Source of the DNA: Thiosocius sp942490985
Lineage (GTDB): Bacteria; Pseudomonadota; Gammaproteobacteria; Chromatiales; Chromatiaceae
Reading direction: 5' to 3'
Assembly: GCA_942490985.1 (NCBI GenBank)
Contig: CALNYW010000001.1
Location: 62,001 to 126,000 of the forward strand
DNA: 64,000 nucleotides
A model generated the notes under the pieces. The model was not told the origin of the DNA. It made no database searches and worked only from the letters and a program-made list of their open reading frames with translations. Position numbers and translations under genes: made by a program. This document shows, piece after piece, positions 27,184 through 36,249 of the stretch. Positions within the stretch are counted from its first letter, which is position 1. Each line of letters opens with the position of its first letter.

Positions 27184-27828
27184 ATGAGGATTTTGAACTT
27201 ATTGTTGCTCCTGGGTTTGACCTGCATCGGCGTCAGCACTGCCCAGGCAGAGACACTTTGGGATAAAACAAAATCCGCGGCCTCCGGTGCCGTGGACGCA
27301 GTAAAAGAGACGGCGGAGACCGTTGGGGATGCGGTGTCGGGCGAAGAGGTCACGCCGGAGCAGGCGCGAGCCGAGATCGATGCGAATGCCGAATCGACGT
27401 TGGCGCGTCTGTTCAAGGCCTCCAACGCCGCGAAACAGCAGTTTGACGCCGCGGCGGGATACGCGGTGTTCGACACACGAAAGTTTTCGTTTCTGATCAC
27501 GACGGGCACCGGTTCCGGTGTTGCCGTCGACAAGACGTCGGGTAAGCGCACTTACATGAAGATGGCGACGGGTGGGTTGAATATCGGCGGTGGCGTCAAG
27601 TTCTATCAGGTTGTTTTTCTTTTTCCGGACGCTGCAACTTACGCCAACTTTGTTGACAAAGGATGGAGTGCGGACACTGATGCGCTGGCAGAGAGCGGTA
27701 AGGAAGGTGCCGGCGTAGGCGTGCAACTCAAGAACGGTGTAATCGTGCACAATCTCAGCGACAAAGGGTTGGTGCTGGCAGCTTCACTGACAGGTACCAA
27801 GTATTGGAAATATGACGAGCTGAATTGA
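27184..27828 (+). CDS. YSC84-related SYLF lipid-binding-domain protein
   Basis: 214 residues with a signal peptide ending VSTAQA. A short amphipathic segment (WDKTKSAASGAVDAVKETAE) leads to a SYLF domain, recognised from AAGYAVFDTRKFSFLITTGTGSG and MATGGLNIGGGVKFYQ. SYLF proteins bind acidic lipids or are linked to envelope stress and aggregation. The family is usually small and periplasmic in proteobacteria, as here. ATG 27184 follows AGGCAAGG. The OmpA gene starts 51 nt downstream and may be co-transcribed. Confidence 0.85.
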   Translation: MRILNLLLLLGLTCIGVSTAQAETLWDKTKSAASGAVDAVKETAETVGDAVSGEEVTPEQARAEIDANAESTLARLFKASNAAKQQFDAAAGYAVFDTRKFSFLITTGTGSGVAVDKTSGKRTYMKMATGGLNIGGGVKFYQVVFLFPDAATYANFVDKGWSADTDALAESGKEGAGVGVQLKNGVIVHNLSDKGLVLAASLTGTKYWKYDELN

Positions 27829-27879
27829 TCGCTTCCTGCCTTGCCGAAATTAGAAACTTAGCCCAAGGAGTTACGCGAA

Positions 27880-28533
27880 ATGAAGATACTGAACATGCGT
27901 GGAGCAACTGTCGGCACGATGTGCATCATGTCGGCATCTGTTATTGCCGCCATGCTGTTGACGGCCTCAGTGGCTTCTGCCGAAGAACCCGGGCGGTTGA
28001 CCAGCAGCAGCGGGGCGGTGCAAACGGCAACCGGTGACTGTGTGAAGGCACAGGGTGGTGATACATCCCCGATGGAAGCCTGCGGTGATGTGATTTCGGC
28101 GCCGTCGACCGCCACGCTGGAAGTTGTGGCGACCGAGACGGCGGCAACGGCCACTGCGACGGTGATGGAGAAGATCACGATTGCCGCGTCGATGTTGTTC
28201 GGGTTTGATAGCGCCGAATTGTCTGATGATGCGAAAGCCGTCATCGACGAGCGGATTCAAACGCTGGCAGGAGAAGCCAAGCTGACTTCGATTATGCGGG
28301 TCATTGGGCACACCGACAGTAGCGGTCCCGAGGAATACAACCAGCGGCTGTCTCAGCGTCGCGCCCAGGCGGTGGCGAACTACATCGTCTCTCAGGCGTA
28401 CCGCGTTTCATCGTCCGACATCGAGGTGATTGGCAGAGGCGAAGCCGATCCTGTGGCGTCGAACAGCACCCGTGAGGGTCGCGCTCAGAATCGTCGTGTC
28501 GACATTATTGCGCAGGGTGAGTTTGCGCGTTAA
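27880..28533 (+). CDS. OmpA-family peptidoglycan-binding protein
   Basis: 217 residues, ATG 27880 with AAGGAG about 10 nt upstream. A signal peptide ends VASAEE; a linker of low complexity (ATETAATATATV) precedes an OmpA C-terminal domain from about residue 95. Peptidoglycan-contact residues are in IGHTDSSGPEEYNQRLSQRR and NRRVDI near the C-terminus. There is no barrel, so this is a free periplasmic or anchored OmpA-domain protein. Two cysteines (DCVKAQ and EACGDV) may form a disulfide. Confidence 0.88.
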   Translation: MKILNMRGATVGTMCIMSASVIAAMLLTASVASAEEPGRLTSSSGAVQTATGDCVKAQGGDTSPMEACGDVISAPSTATLEVVATETAATATATVMEKITIAASMLFGFDSAELSDDAKAVIDERIQTLAGEAKLTSIMRVIGHTDSSGPEEYNQRLSQRRAQAVANYIVSQAYRVSSSDIEVIGRGEADPVASNSTREGRAQNRRVDIIAQGEFAR

Positions 28534-28884
28534 AGCATCCCGGTCCCGGTCGTAGCCCGATCTACCCAGCCGCCTTTCGGGCGGCTTGACTGTGAGTGAC
28601 GAGGTCCGATCCGACCTGGAGGGTGACGTCGGGTTCTGCTCGTCCGAAGGTGACCAAGCCGGTGTGCTCGGTTTCGACTAGCGCAACGCGGTCGGTTTGG
28701 GCTGCAAATTGGACCAGTATCCGGCCAGGCCCGCATGGCGTTGCACAGGGATGTGCTATGCAAGCACAAGAGCAGGTCTGCGTGGACAACCGAGAGCCCG
28801 GATAGATCGCAGGCAAGGCACAAACTCTATCCGCATGGCCCACTAGCAAGTCTGGGGCTTCGAGAAGTTTTGTCGCCCAGGCTC
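28534..28884. other. Gene-free stretch between OmpA and AraC genes
   Basis: About 350 nt between convergent genes. Apart from the hairpin at 28568 it holds only overlapping ORFs with no recognisable product; a minus-strand 95-codon frame (28562-28849) has Cys-rich sequence but no ribosome site. It could be the remains of a lost gene, but I cannot support one. Confidence 0.4.
28568..28586 (+). terminator. GC-rich hairpin after the OmpA gene
   Basis: AGCCGCC (28568-28574) pairs with GGCGGCT (28580-28586) over a 5-nt loop, 35 nt after the OmpA stop. No T-run follows, so it may be a weak or Rho-assisted terminator. Confidence 0.4.
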
Positions 28885-29877
28885 CTATTTACACTTGCCT
28901 GACCTGGATAGGGTGTCGCTGGGTCGTTCGCCGAATAATCGGCAGTATTCCTGGGAAAAACGCCCGAGATGATGGATGCCACAGCTGGTCGCGATCCCGG
29001 TTATCGATTCTTTTCCTGATGATCGGATGAGTAAACGCCGCGCCTGAGTCAGGCGAACTAGTGTCAGGAACCGCTTTGGCGTCACGCCATGCACGGACAG
29101 GAAAGCGCGTTCGAGTTTCTTCCAATCGCTCCCGGTCTCGTGACAGATTGCGCCAATTCTGAGCGGTTGGTTGAGATTCGCCCGGATAAAGTCTGTTGCC
29201 TGCCTGACCAAACGCGACGCGGCAAAAAGATTCCCCGTTCTGCCGTGACCGGTCGTCGGCAAGCAAGCCATGGTGGCGCTAAACGCGTCCAGGAGGCGAG
29301 CCTGAATGTCTGCGAGAAAAGCTGTAGGGTCGGGAATGTCGGGATGGCCGACGGCGATCGTGCGCAGGGATTGGAGCGCCGCAGACAGTTCTCGTTGGAG
29401 GCCGATACTCGTCCCTTGGGCCACGTTCAGCAGATCGGCACACTGGTAGGGAACAGCGGCGTCCGTTTGTTCGAGAAGCTTGCGCGGAACTTGAAAGGCG
29501 AGCCAGGGGCTGTGTTCCGGCAAGCGGTAATGCAATTCGGCGCGTTCCGTTAGCAGAACCGGCGAGGGCCTTTCGATTTTCTGGCCGTTCAACACGCCAC
29601 ACCCCATCCGGTCGACGGTGTTGATGACGTAGCCAAGGGTGATTTTGTCGGAAGGCATTTCGCCGACCGCCAGCAGTGGAAGGCTGTACGTACCGCTGTC
29701 CAGCCAACTGGCGCCCATCTGGCCGCGCAGCAAACTCGCTTGAAACCGTCCCGGCTGCAGCTGGGTATGATCGATCGACGATCCATGCACGGCCTCGTCC
29801 ATCTTCTCAGGATCGAAACTGTCAAGGGTCAGGGTCTTGACCGACGGTTGTTTACTGGGAGCCGCGATATTAGCCAT
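28885..29877 (-). CDS. AraC-family regulator divergent from arylsulfatase
   Basis: 330 residues. A variable N-terminal sensor of about 220 residues is followed by the AraC double helix-turn-helix, with IRANLNQPLRIGAICHETGS, then LVRLTQARRLL and SITGIATSCGIHHLGRFSQEY. It is divergent from the arylsulfatase at 30048 across 170 nt and is its most likely regulator. A true ligand cannot be inferred. The start ATG at 29877 is followed by a polar, non-membrane N-terminus. Confidence 0.88.
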   Translation of the reverse strand: MANIAAPSKQPSVKTLTLDSFDPEKMDEAVHGSSIDHTQLQPGRFQASLLRGQMGASWLDSGTYSLPLLAVGEMPSDKITLGYVINTVDRMGCGVLNGQKIERPSPVLLTERAELHYRLPEHSPWLAFQVPRKLLEQTDAAVPYQCADLLNVAQGTSIGLQRELSAALQSLRTIAVGHPDIPDPTAFLADIQARLLDAFSATMACLPTTGHGRTGNLFAASRLVRQATDFIRANLNQPLRIGAICHETGSDWKKLERAFLSVHGVTPKRFLTLVRLTQARRLLIRSSGKESITGIATSCGIHHLGRFSQEYCRLFGERPSDTLSRSGKCK

Positions 29878-30047
29878 CCTTTTACTTTGTAAGGTTTGCG
29901 GGCTGTTTGTCCCAATGTGACGAAAAGTGGATAGTTTGCCTGCTGATACTAGGCTATGTTGGCGCCTCCGTCGTCAAGTCCGTGCCTTGTCCAGCCAACC
30001 AAAGCGGGTTGTCTGACGAGCGAATTAATGCCAAAGAGGATTGATAC

Positions 30048-31577
30048 ATGCGCTTTATCGTACTCACGCTGATTTCCATCGGCTTGTACATGTCCGTCGC
30101 CAGCGCGGCGACCGAGAAACCCAATTTTCTCGTCGTTTGGGGCGACGATATCGGCTGGAATAACCCCAGCGCCTACCATCGTGGGTTGATGGGGTACAAG
30201 ACACCGAACATCGACCGTATCGCCAACGAGGGTGCGCTGTTCACCGATTGGTACGGCGGCCAGAGCTGCACCGCCGGCCGGGCCGCCTTCGTTACCGGCC
30301 AGAGCCCGTTTCGAACCGGCCTGCTGAAGGTCGGTCTGCCGGGGGCGAAAGAGGGTCTTTCAGAAAAAGACCCGACGATCGCCGGTCTGCTGAAGAACCA
30401 TGGCTACATGACCGGCCAGTTCGGCAAGAATCACCTCGGTGATCTCGACGAGCACCTGCCGACCAATCACGGCTTTGACGAGTTCCAAGGCAACCTCTAC
30501 CACCTGAATGCCGAGGAGGAACCGGAGCACGAGGACTATCCGCAGAGTGCGGAATTCAAAAAGAAGTTCGGACCACGCGGCGTTATACACAGCACCGCAG
30601 ATGGCAAGATCGAAGACACCGGCCCGCTGTCGCGCAAGCGCATGGAGACGATCGACGATGAGGTGACCGCCGGTGCGCTGGACTTCATGGAGCGTGCCAC
30701 TGCGGCAAACAAGCCGTTCTTCCTGTGGTGGAACTCGACCCGCATGCACGTTTTCACGCGCCTCAAAGAGGAGTCTCAGGGGGTCACCGGCCTTGGCATC
30801 TACGCCGACGGCATGGTCGAGCACGACAAGCACATCGGACAACTGCTCGACAAGGTGGATGAGCTTGGAATCGCCGACAACACCATCGTGATGTACTCCA
30901 CCGACAACGGTGCTGAGGCCTTCCTGTGGCCGGACGGTGGCAACACCCCGTTCCGCAACGAGAAGAACTCGAACTGGGATGGCGGCTATCGGGTGCCGAC
31001 GTTGATCCGCTGGCCCGGCGTTATCGAGCCCGGCTCGATTTTCAACGATGTTTTCTCACACGAAGACATGCTGCCGACATTCCTGGCAGCGGCTGGTGAG
31101 GCAGATATCAAGGAAAAGCTGTTGAAGGGCCATCAGGCCATCGGCCGCGACTACAAGGTCCATCTCGACGGTTACAACATGGTCCCGTACTTCAAGGGCG
31201 AAGTGGAAGAGTCGCCGCGCAAGGAGTTCTTCTACTGGTCTGACGATGGCAACCTCACCGGTCTGCGCTTCGATCGTTGGAAGATGGTCTTCATGGAACA
31301 GCGCGCGCATGGCTTTGAGGTGTGGCAAGAGCCGCTGGTGACGCTGCGCGTGCCCAAGCTTATCGACATGCGGGGCGATCCCTTCGAACGCGCGGATCAC
31401 GAGGCCGAGAGCTACAACGTCTGGCGCTTCGAACGGGCCTTTATGATCCTGCCGGCGGTCGACTATGTCGCGCAGCATCTCGCTACCTACAAGGAGTTCC
31501 CGCCGCGGCAGGAGCCGGGCAGCTTCAACCTCGATCAGGTGCTCGAGACACTGCAGAGCAATCCTTCCACGAACTGA
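30048..31577 (+). CDS. Secreted arylsulfatase (type I, formylglycine)
   Basis: 509 residues with a signal peptide ending SVASAA. The sulfatase nucleophile signature is C74-T-A-G-R (C-x-A-x-R), where Cys74 would be oxidised to formylglycine; metal ligands are in VVWGDDIGWNNPS, and STDNGAEAF supplies the second cluster. GKNHLGD is another family landmark. It cleaves sulfate monoesters in the periplasm. No formylglycine-generating enzyme or anaerobic maturase lies in this window, so one must be elsewhere. Divergent AraC regulator upstream; a strong hairpin follows the stop. Confidence 0.93.
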   Translation: MRFIVLTLISIGLYMSVASAATEKPNFLVVWGDDIGWNNPSAYHRGLMGYKTPNIDRIANEGALFTDWYGGQSCTAGRAAFVTGQSPFRTGLLKVGLPGAKEGLSEKDPTIAGLLKNHGYMTGQFGKNHLGDLDEHLPTNHGFDEFQGNLYHLNAEEEPEHEDYPQSAEFKKKFGPRGVIHSTADGKIEDTGPLSRKRMETIDDEVTAGALDFMERATAANKPFFLWWNSTRMHVFTRLKEESQGVTGLGIYADGMVEHDKHIGQLLDKVDELGIADNTIVMYSTDNGAEAFLWPDGGNTPFRNEKNSNWDGGYRVPTLIRWPGVIEPGSIFNDVFSHEDMLPTFLAAAGEADIKEKLLKGHQAIGRDYKVHLDGYNMVPYFKGEVEESPRKEFFYWSDDGNLTGLRFDRWKMVFMEQRAHGFEVWQEPLVTLRVPKLIDMRGDPFERADHEAESYNVWRFERAFMILPAVDYVAQHLATYKEFPPRQEPGSFNLDQVLETLQSNPSTN

Positions 31578-31601
31578 TTCGGGTTCGTAACAGTGACAGG
31601 T

Positions 31602-31622
31602 CCGGCGCCAGCGAGGCGCCGG
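31602..31622 (+). terminator. Strong hairpin after the arylsulfatase
   Basis: CCGGCGCC (31602-31609) pairs perfectly with GGCGCCGG (31615-31622) across AGCGA, followed by GCCCTTTACTT. An 8-bp GC-only stem 25 nt after the stop is a plausible intrinsic terminator separating the sulfatase from moxR, though the T-tract is short. Confidence 0.55.
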
Positions 31623-31698
31623 GCCCTTTACTTCGCCAGGCAGAATCGGATCGACCCCCGCACTGCCGATCTGGTCAACTGACGCACAGCAAATCTGG

Positions 31699-32712
31699 AT
31701 GTTCTTGCCTATGCAGAGTCGTCAACAAATCACCCAGCTGCAGGCAAATATTGCCCAATCGATCATCGGCCAGGAACATGTCGTTTCGCGCCTGATCATC
31801 GGCCTGCTGGCCAACGGTAACCTGCTGCTGGAGGGCCTGCCTGGACTGGCCAAGACCCGGGCGGTCAAGAGCCTGGCCAAAGGGCTGGAAACCGATTTTT
31901 CGCGCATCCAGTTCACGCCGGACCTGCTGCCGGCCGATGTCACGGGTACCGAGGTGATGTACACCGAGGCGGGCGGCCCGCAGTTCCGCTTCGAAGCCGG
32001 CCCGATCTTCGCCAACATCGTCCTTGCTGACGAGATCAACCGTGCGCCCGCCAAGGTGCAGGCGGCGCTGCTGGAGGCAATGGAAGAGCGGCAAGTCACC
32101 GTGGCCGGCACCACGCACAAGATGCCGGACCTGTTCATGGTGATGGCCACCCAGAACCCGGTGGAGCAGGAGGGAACCTATCCACTGCCTGAGGCGCAGA
32201 TGGACCGTTTCCTGATGCACATCCATATCGACTATCCCGACGAGGCGGCCGAAGGCCAGATCATCCGTCTGGTCCGTGGCGAGGAGCAGGCGACCGTGGC
32301 GCCGGAAGCCGCGTCGTCGGCATCATCGCCCGACAGTGCCTCACCCGGGCCCGTGGCTCAGCAGGCGGTCTTCGATGCGCGTGCCGAGATAGCCCAGGTG
32401 ACGGTCAGCGAAGTGGTCGAGCGTTACATGGTCGACCTGGTTTTCGCGACCCGTTATCCGGAGCGCTACACCGCGGATCTGAGACGCTGGATCCAGGTCG
32501 GGGCGAGCCCGCGCGGTGCGCTGGCGCTGGACCGGTGCGCGCGCGCCCGCGCGTGGCTCGAGGGCCGCGACCATGTGTTGCCTGACGATGTGCGCGATGT
32601 CGCGCCCGACTGCCTGCGTCACCGTCTGACCCTGAGTTACGAGGCCAGTGCCGACGGCGTCTCGGCCCACGCCGTGGTCGAGCAATTGCTGCAGCAGGTC
32701 GCAGTTGCCTGA
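31699..32712 (+). CDS. moxR: MoxR-family AAA+ ATPase
   Basis: 337 residues; ATG 31699 or 31711. Walker A GLPGLAKT at residues 46-53, Walker B VLADEIN near 112, and the MoxR-typical ATQNPVEQEGTYPLPEAQMDRF. A low-complexity linker (PEAASSASSPDSASPG) is inserted near residue 200, longer than in most relatives. MoxR proteins act as chaperone-like ATPases that mature the VWA proteins encoded nearby. Here it heads the Bat-type operon, although a phosphatase gene sits between it and the DUF58 gene. Confidence 0.93.
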   Translation: MFLPMQSRQQITQLQANIAQSIIGQEHVVSRLIIGLLANGNLLLEGLPGLAKTRAVKSLAKGLETDFSRIQFTPDLLPADVTGTEVMYTEAGGPQFRFEAGPIFANIVLADEINRAPAKVQAALLEAMEERQVTVAGTTHKMPDLFMVMATQNPVEQEGTYPLPEAQMDRFLMHIHIDYPDEAAEGQIIRLVRGEEQATVAPEAASSASSPDSASPGPVAQQAVFDARAEIAQVTVSEVVERYMVDLVFATRYPERYTADLRRWIQVGASPRGALALDRCARARAWLEGRDHVLPDDVRDVAPDCLRHRLTLSYEASADGVSAHAVVEQLLQQVAVA

Positions 32713-32909
32713 ATATTGGAATGATCGAGGCGGGGCGCCTTGCGCATGCCGCGCTGGCAGGCCGGCAATTCTCACTGCGTGAGGCGGGTGTCGAAGAAGC
32801 CGCTATCCCGTTTCCCCGATGGGACAGGGTACGCCTACGACGACGCCCGATGCGAAAGCGTGCTGGCAGGGTTTGATTTCTGGGATACGGACACAAGGAT
32901 TTTTTGGCG

Positions 32910-34613
32910 ATGAAGAGACACGAACTGACAACGGCAATATTGCTGGCCGGGCTGGTGGCGCTGGCACCCGCGGCCGCGATAGCCGCTGAGCAGCCGCCGC
33001 GGCTTATTCTGCAGGTCACCGTTGATGGTCTGCGTGGTGATCTGCCGACACGCTACTCCCACTTGTTGGGTGAAGGTGGTTTTCGCTATCTGATGAACGA
33101 AGGCGTCAACTACACCAATGCCCACTATCAACACGCCAACACGGAGACCATCGTCGGACACGTTTCACTGGCGACCGGCTCGGTACCGGCGGCACACGGC
33201 ATGGTGGGCAATGTCTGGTACGACCGCGAACTCGGTCGGCTCGTGTACAACATCGAGGATGCGGACCAAAAGCTGTTGAGTGCCGACGCCAGTGTGGACC
33301 AGTCCACAGAGATCGACCCGACCCAGCGGGCCGCCAAGGTGGAAGGCCGGTCACCCGCCACCATCCTTTCCTCGACGTTCAGCGATGAACTGGCGGTGCA
33401 CTATGGCGGGCAGTCGAAGATCTTCGGCGTATCGATCAAGGACCGGGGCGCCGTGTCGATGGCCGGACGGGCTGGCAAGGCCTTCTGGTTTTCGAAGTCC
33501 AAGGGTGAGTTCGTCACCTCCGACTATTACTACCAGCAGTACCCGCAATGGGTGAACGACTGGAATGCCGGCAAGCCGGCCCTGGCTTACGCAGGCAAGT
33601 CGTGGGAACTGAGTCACGCGCAGGACAAGTACCTGTTCGGCGACCGGGACAACAAGTTCTACGAAACAGATTTTCCGGGTTACGGCCGAGTCTTCCCGCA
33701 CCCTTATGGCGCCGCCGATGACAAGTATTTCACGACACGTCTGACGCTTGGCCCGGCCGGCGACGAATTGACCCTGGACTTCGCCAAGACCCTGCTCGAA
33801 AACGAGCAGCTCGGGCAGGATGACATTCCCGACTACCTGGCGGTCAGTTTTTCCTCAACTGACTACATCGGGCATTTGTTCGGGGCGTCGAGCCTCGAGT
33901 CGGAAGACAACATTGCGCACCTGGATCGCACCCTTGCGGATCTGTTTGCTTTTGTTGACCAGAAGGTCGGTCTGGCGAATACGCTGATCGTTCTCTCCGC
34001 CGACCATGGCCAGCCAGAAGTACCGGGGCATCTGCATGAGCTGGGTATCAAGGACGCATACCATTTCGATACCGGCGCGCTGGACAAGACGCCGGCCATC
34101 ACGGCGTTGAAAAAACGTTTCGGCGTGGGTGAACAATTGGTCGAGTCCTTCTTCCAACCCTACATCTATCTCAACCGTGATTTGATCCGAGAAAAGGGCC
34201 TGGATCAGGCTGAGGTGGAGCTGGCGGTGGCGGCGGAGCTGAAGAAATTTGATGGTATAGCGGAGGCGGTATCCAGCACCGCCCTGCGGACCAGTAGTCT
34301 GCCGGATACGCTGCTGATGCGCGCTGTCCTGCGCAACTTCCATCCCAAGCGCTCGGGCGACATCTACGTGGTATTCGAGCCCAATGTCTTCATCACCGAC
34401 TTCGACGGTTTGACCGTGGCCTCCACCCATGGCTCGCCTTGGCGTTATGACACCTACGTGCCGGTGATGTTTGCCGGCGCCGGCCTCGAGCCGCAAAAGA
34501 TCAGTCGCGAGATAGCGCCCTATGACATCGCGCCGACGCTGGCTGCGTGGCTCGGGGTAAAACCGCCCTCGGCCGCGATCGGTCATCCCTTGCCGGAAGT
34601 GCTGGGGGATTGA
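32910..34613 (+). CDS. PafA-like alkaline-phosphatase-superfamily phosphomonoesterase
   Basis: 567 residues from ATG 32910 (AAGGA about 12 nt upstream), with a signal peptide ending AAIAAE. Metal and nucleophile residues of the PafA type are visible: D39 in TVDGLRGD, the threonine nucleophile T80 in NTETIVGHVSLATG, SSTDYIGHLFG, LSADHGQPEVPGH and STHGSPWRYDTYVPVMF. Likely a periplasmic phosphatase with broad monoester specificity. It sits inside the moxR-bat run, 9 nt before the DUF58 gene, which is unusual for a phosphatase and suggests joint expression. Confidence 0.88.
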   Translation: MKRHELTTAILLAGLVALAPAAAIAAEQPPRLILQVTVDGLRGDLPTRYSHLLGEGGFRYLMNEGVNYTNAHYQHANTETIVGHVSLATGSVPAAHGMVGNVWYDRELGRLVYNIEDADQKLLSADASVDQSTEIDPTQRAAKVEGRSPATILSSTFSDELAVHYGGQSKIFGVSIKDRGAVSMAGRAGKAFWFSKSKGEFVTSDYYYQQYPQWVNDWNAGKPALAYAGKSWELSHAQDKYLFGDRDNKFYETDFPGYGRVFPHPYGAADDKYFTTRLTLGPAGDELTLDFAKTLLENEQLGQDDIPDYLAVSFSSTDYIGHLFGASSLESEDNIAHLDRTLADLFAFVDQKVGLANTLIVLSADHGQPEVPGHLHELGIKDAYHFDTGALDKTPAITALKKRFGVGEQLVESFFQPYIYLNRDLIREKGLDQAEVELAVAAELKKFDGIAEAVSSTALRTSSLPDTLLMRAVLRNFHPKRSGDIYVVFEPNVFITDFDGLTVASTHGSPWRYDTYVPVMFAGAGLEPQKISREIAPYDIAPTLAAWLGVKPPSAAIGHPLPEVLGD

Positions 34614-34622
34614 CGGTTCCGG

Positions 34623-35597
34623 ATGCAGTACACACGCGTCAAAGCCAGAGGCGGACAACCAGCGCTTGATCCACGCGTCTACGCGGACCTCGACGCGTTG
34701 GTGAGGTTGCAGTTCGAGGCGCAGGGCTTCAGTTTCCTGCCGCGACAGCCACTGCATAGCGTATTGCATGGGCGGCACGCTTCGCGGCTGCGCGGCCGCG
34801 GGCTCAATTTCGAAGAGCTGCGCGGCTACCTGCCCGGCGACGATATCCGCAACGTCGATTGGCGCGCGACCGCGCGTGCCGGCGAGCCGCAGGTGCGGGT
34901 GTACACCGAGGAGCGCGACAGGCCGGTCTGGCTGCTGGTCAATCAGCGCCAGGGCATGTTCTTCGGCAGCAGCGAGCGCATGAAATCGGTCACCGCGGCG
35001 GAGGCGACCGCACTGGCGGCCTGGCGCGTGCTCGGTGCGGGTGATCGCGTCGGCGCCATGGTGTTCGACGACAGTGAGATTGTCACGATCCGACCACAAC
35101 GCAGCCGTAACCAGGTAATGCGGGTTCTCGGTGCGGTCGTTGAGAAGAACCACCGGCTGAACGCCAACAATCCCGAGCCCGGTGATCCGACGATCATCAA
35201 CGAAGCCCTGCGCCAGCTGCTGCCATTGGCCCGGCACGACAGCCTGGTCTGCATCATCGGCGATGGCAGCGGTGTCGATGAACAGACCACGCGACTGATC
35301 ACCCAGCTCAACGCGCACAACGACTGCATGTTTATCATGGTCTACGACCCGGTCGAGGCCGAGCTGCCACGCGCGGGACGACTGACAGGTGGCGATGGTA
35401 AGCGCCAGCTGGTGTTCAACAGCAGCAGCCGTCGTTTGCGCGATGATTTTCGCGCGGACTTTGACGCACGCCTGGAAGCCCTCGAGAACCTGTCGCGACG
35501 CCACGCGATCCCGCTGTTGCCGATCAGCACCGCCGAGCCCGTCATCGGGCAGGTTCGCCGCTTGCTCGGCCACAGGGTGGCGGCGAGCAGGGTCTAG
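34623..35597 (+). CDS. DUF58 protein (Bat operon)
   Basis: 324 residues, soluble. The conserved GRGLNFEELRGYLPGDDIRNVDWRATAR stretch is at about residues 57-84, followed by a VWA-like half with VCIIGDGSGVDEQT. DUF58 proteins accompany MoxR in nearly all bat/yeaD loci and probably recruit the ATPase to membrane VWA proteins. Placed 9 nt after the phosphatase and 15 nt before the DUF4381 gene, so part of one transcript. Confidence 0.9.
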   Translation: MQYTRVKARGGQPALDPRVYADLDALVRLQFEAQGFSFLPRQPLHSVLHGRHASRLRGRGLNFEELRGYLPGDDIRNVDWRATARAGEPQVRVYTEERDRPVWLLVNQRQGMFFGSSERMKSVTAAEATALAAWRVLGAGDRVGAMVFDDSEIVTIRPQRSRNQVMRVLGAVVEKNHRLNANNPEPGDPTIINEALRQLLPLARHDSLVCIIGDGSGVDEQTTRLITQLNAHNDCMFIMVYDPVEAELPRAGRLTGGDGKRQLVFNSSSRRLRDDFRADFDARLEALENLSRRHAIPLLPISTAEPVIGQVRRLLGHRVAASRV

Positions 35598-35612
35598 CGA
35601 AGGTTCATCGCA

Positions 35613-36245
35613 ATGCTTGATCGACGCCCATTTTTCGCCGCCTTCTCGCTGTGCCTGTCGAGCGCCTGGTGGACGACACCATTGCGCGCCGAAACCGCGG
35701 AGAAGGTCGATCCGGCGAGCCTCTCGGGGCTTCACGACATTGTGGTGCCGGCGCCTATCGCGCCCTGGTGGCCGCTGGCGCCGGGCTGGTATCTGCTTGC
35801 CGGATTGCTCGTTGTTTTGGTCGCCTGGGTTATTTGGCGCGTGCGCAAGCGACGTCAAGCCAAGCGCTATCGCGTCGAGGCGGTTGCGCAACTGCGGGCG
35901 TTGCGGCGCGAGCGGGCCGATCCTGACAAGCAGGTCGCCCAGATCCTGGTGCTGCTCAAGCGCACCGCGCTCGGTGCCTACCCGCGTATCGACGTTGCCG
36001 CCTTGCAGGGTGTGGCGTGGTGGCGCTTTCTCGACCGCAGTGGCGGCAAACCGCGTTTTGCCGACGGATTGGGCGCGTTTGCAGAGCAGCTGGCGTATGC
36101 CCAGCGGGGTGGCGAGAAAACCTCGGCGCGGGATCTCAAGCGCCTGTATCGGGCTGCCGAACAATGGATCAAACGGCACCGGTCGCTTGATCATGCCGGC
36201 ATGGTGGCCGCATTGGCCAATAGTGCGCCTGCCGGGGAGGCCTGA
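35613..36245 (+). CDS. DUF4381 membrane protein (Bat operon)
   Basis: 210 residues from ATG 35613. An N-terminal signal-like segment (residues 1-26), the motif LSGLHDIVVPAPIAPWWPLAPGWY typical of DUF4381, one membrane helix (about 58-74) followed by RVRKRRQAKRYR, then a cytoplasmic helical domain. Its role in the family is not known; it always lies between DUF58 and VWA genes. Four nt separate it from batA. Confidence 0.87.
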   Translation: MLDRRPFFAAFSLCLSSAWWTTPLRAETAEKVDPASLSGLHDIVVPAPIAPWWPLAPGWYLLAGLLVVLVAWVIWRVRKRRQAKRYRVEAVAQLRALRRERADPDKQVAQILVLLKRTALGAYPRIDVAALQGVAWWRFLDRSGGKPRFADGLGAFAEQLAYAQRGGEKTSARDLKRLYRAAEQWIKRHRSLDHAGMVAALANSAPAGEA

Positions 36246-36249
36246 TCCG

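Noticed and set aside
28562..28849. A 95-codon minus-strand ORF between OmpA and AraC genes
   Set aside because: Covers a hairpin, has no ribosome site and no known family.
32721..32876. A 51-codon ORF between moxR and the phosphatase
   Set aside because: No ribosome site, Arg-rich out-of-frame-like composition and no recognisable product.
33855..36194. A 779-codon minus-strand ORF
   Set aside because: It covers the antisense of the phosphatase, DUF58 and DUF4381 genes and has no domain or start signal.
35389..36249. N-terminal extension of batA by 287 codons
   Set aside because: The extension is out of frame with two genuine genes (DUF58 and DUF4381) and is Arg/Ser/Cys-rich; BatA starts at its own ATG 36250.
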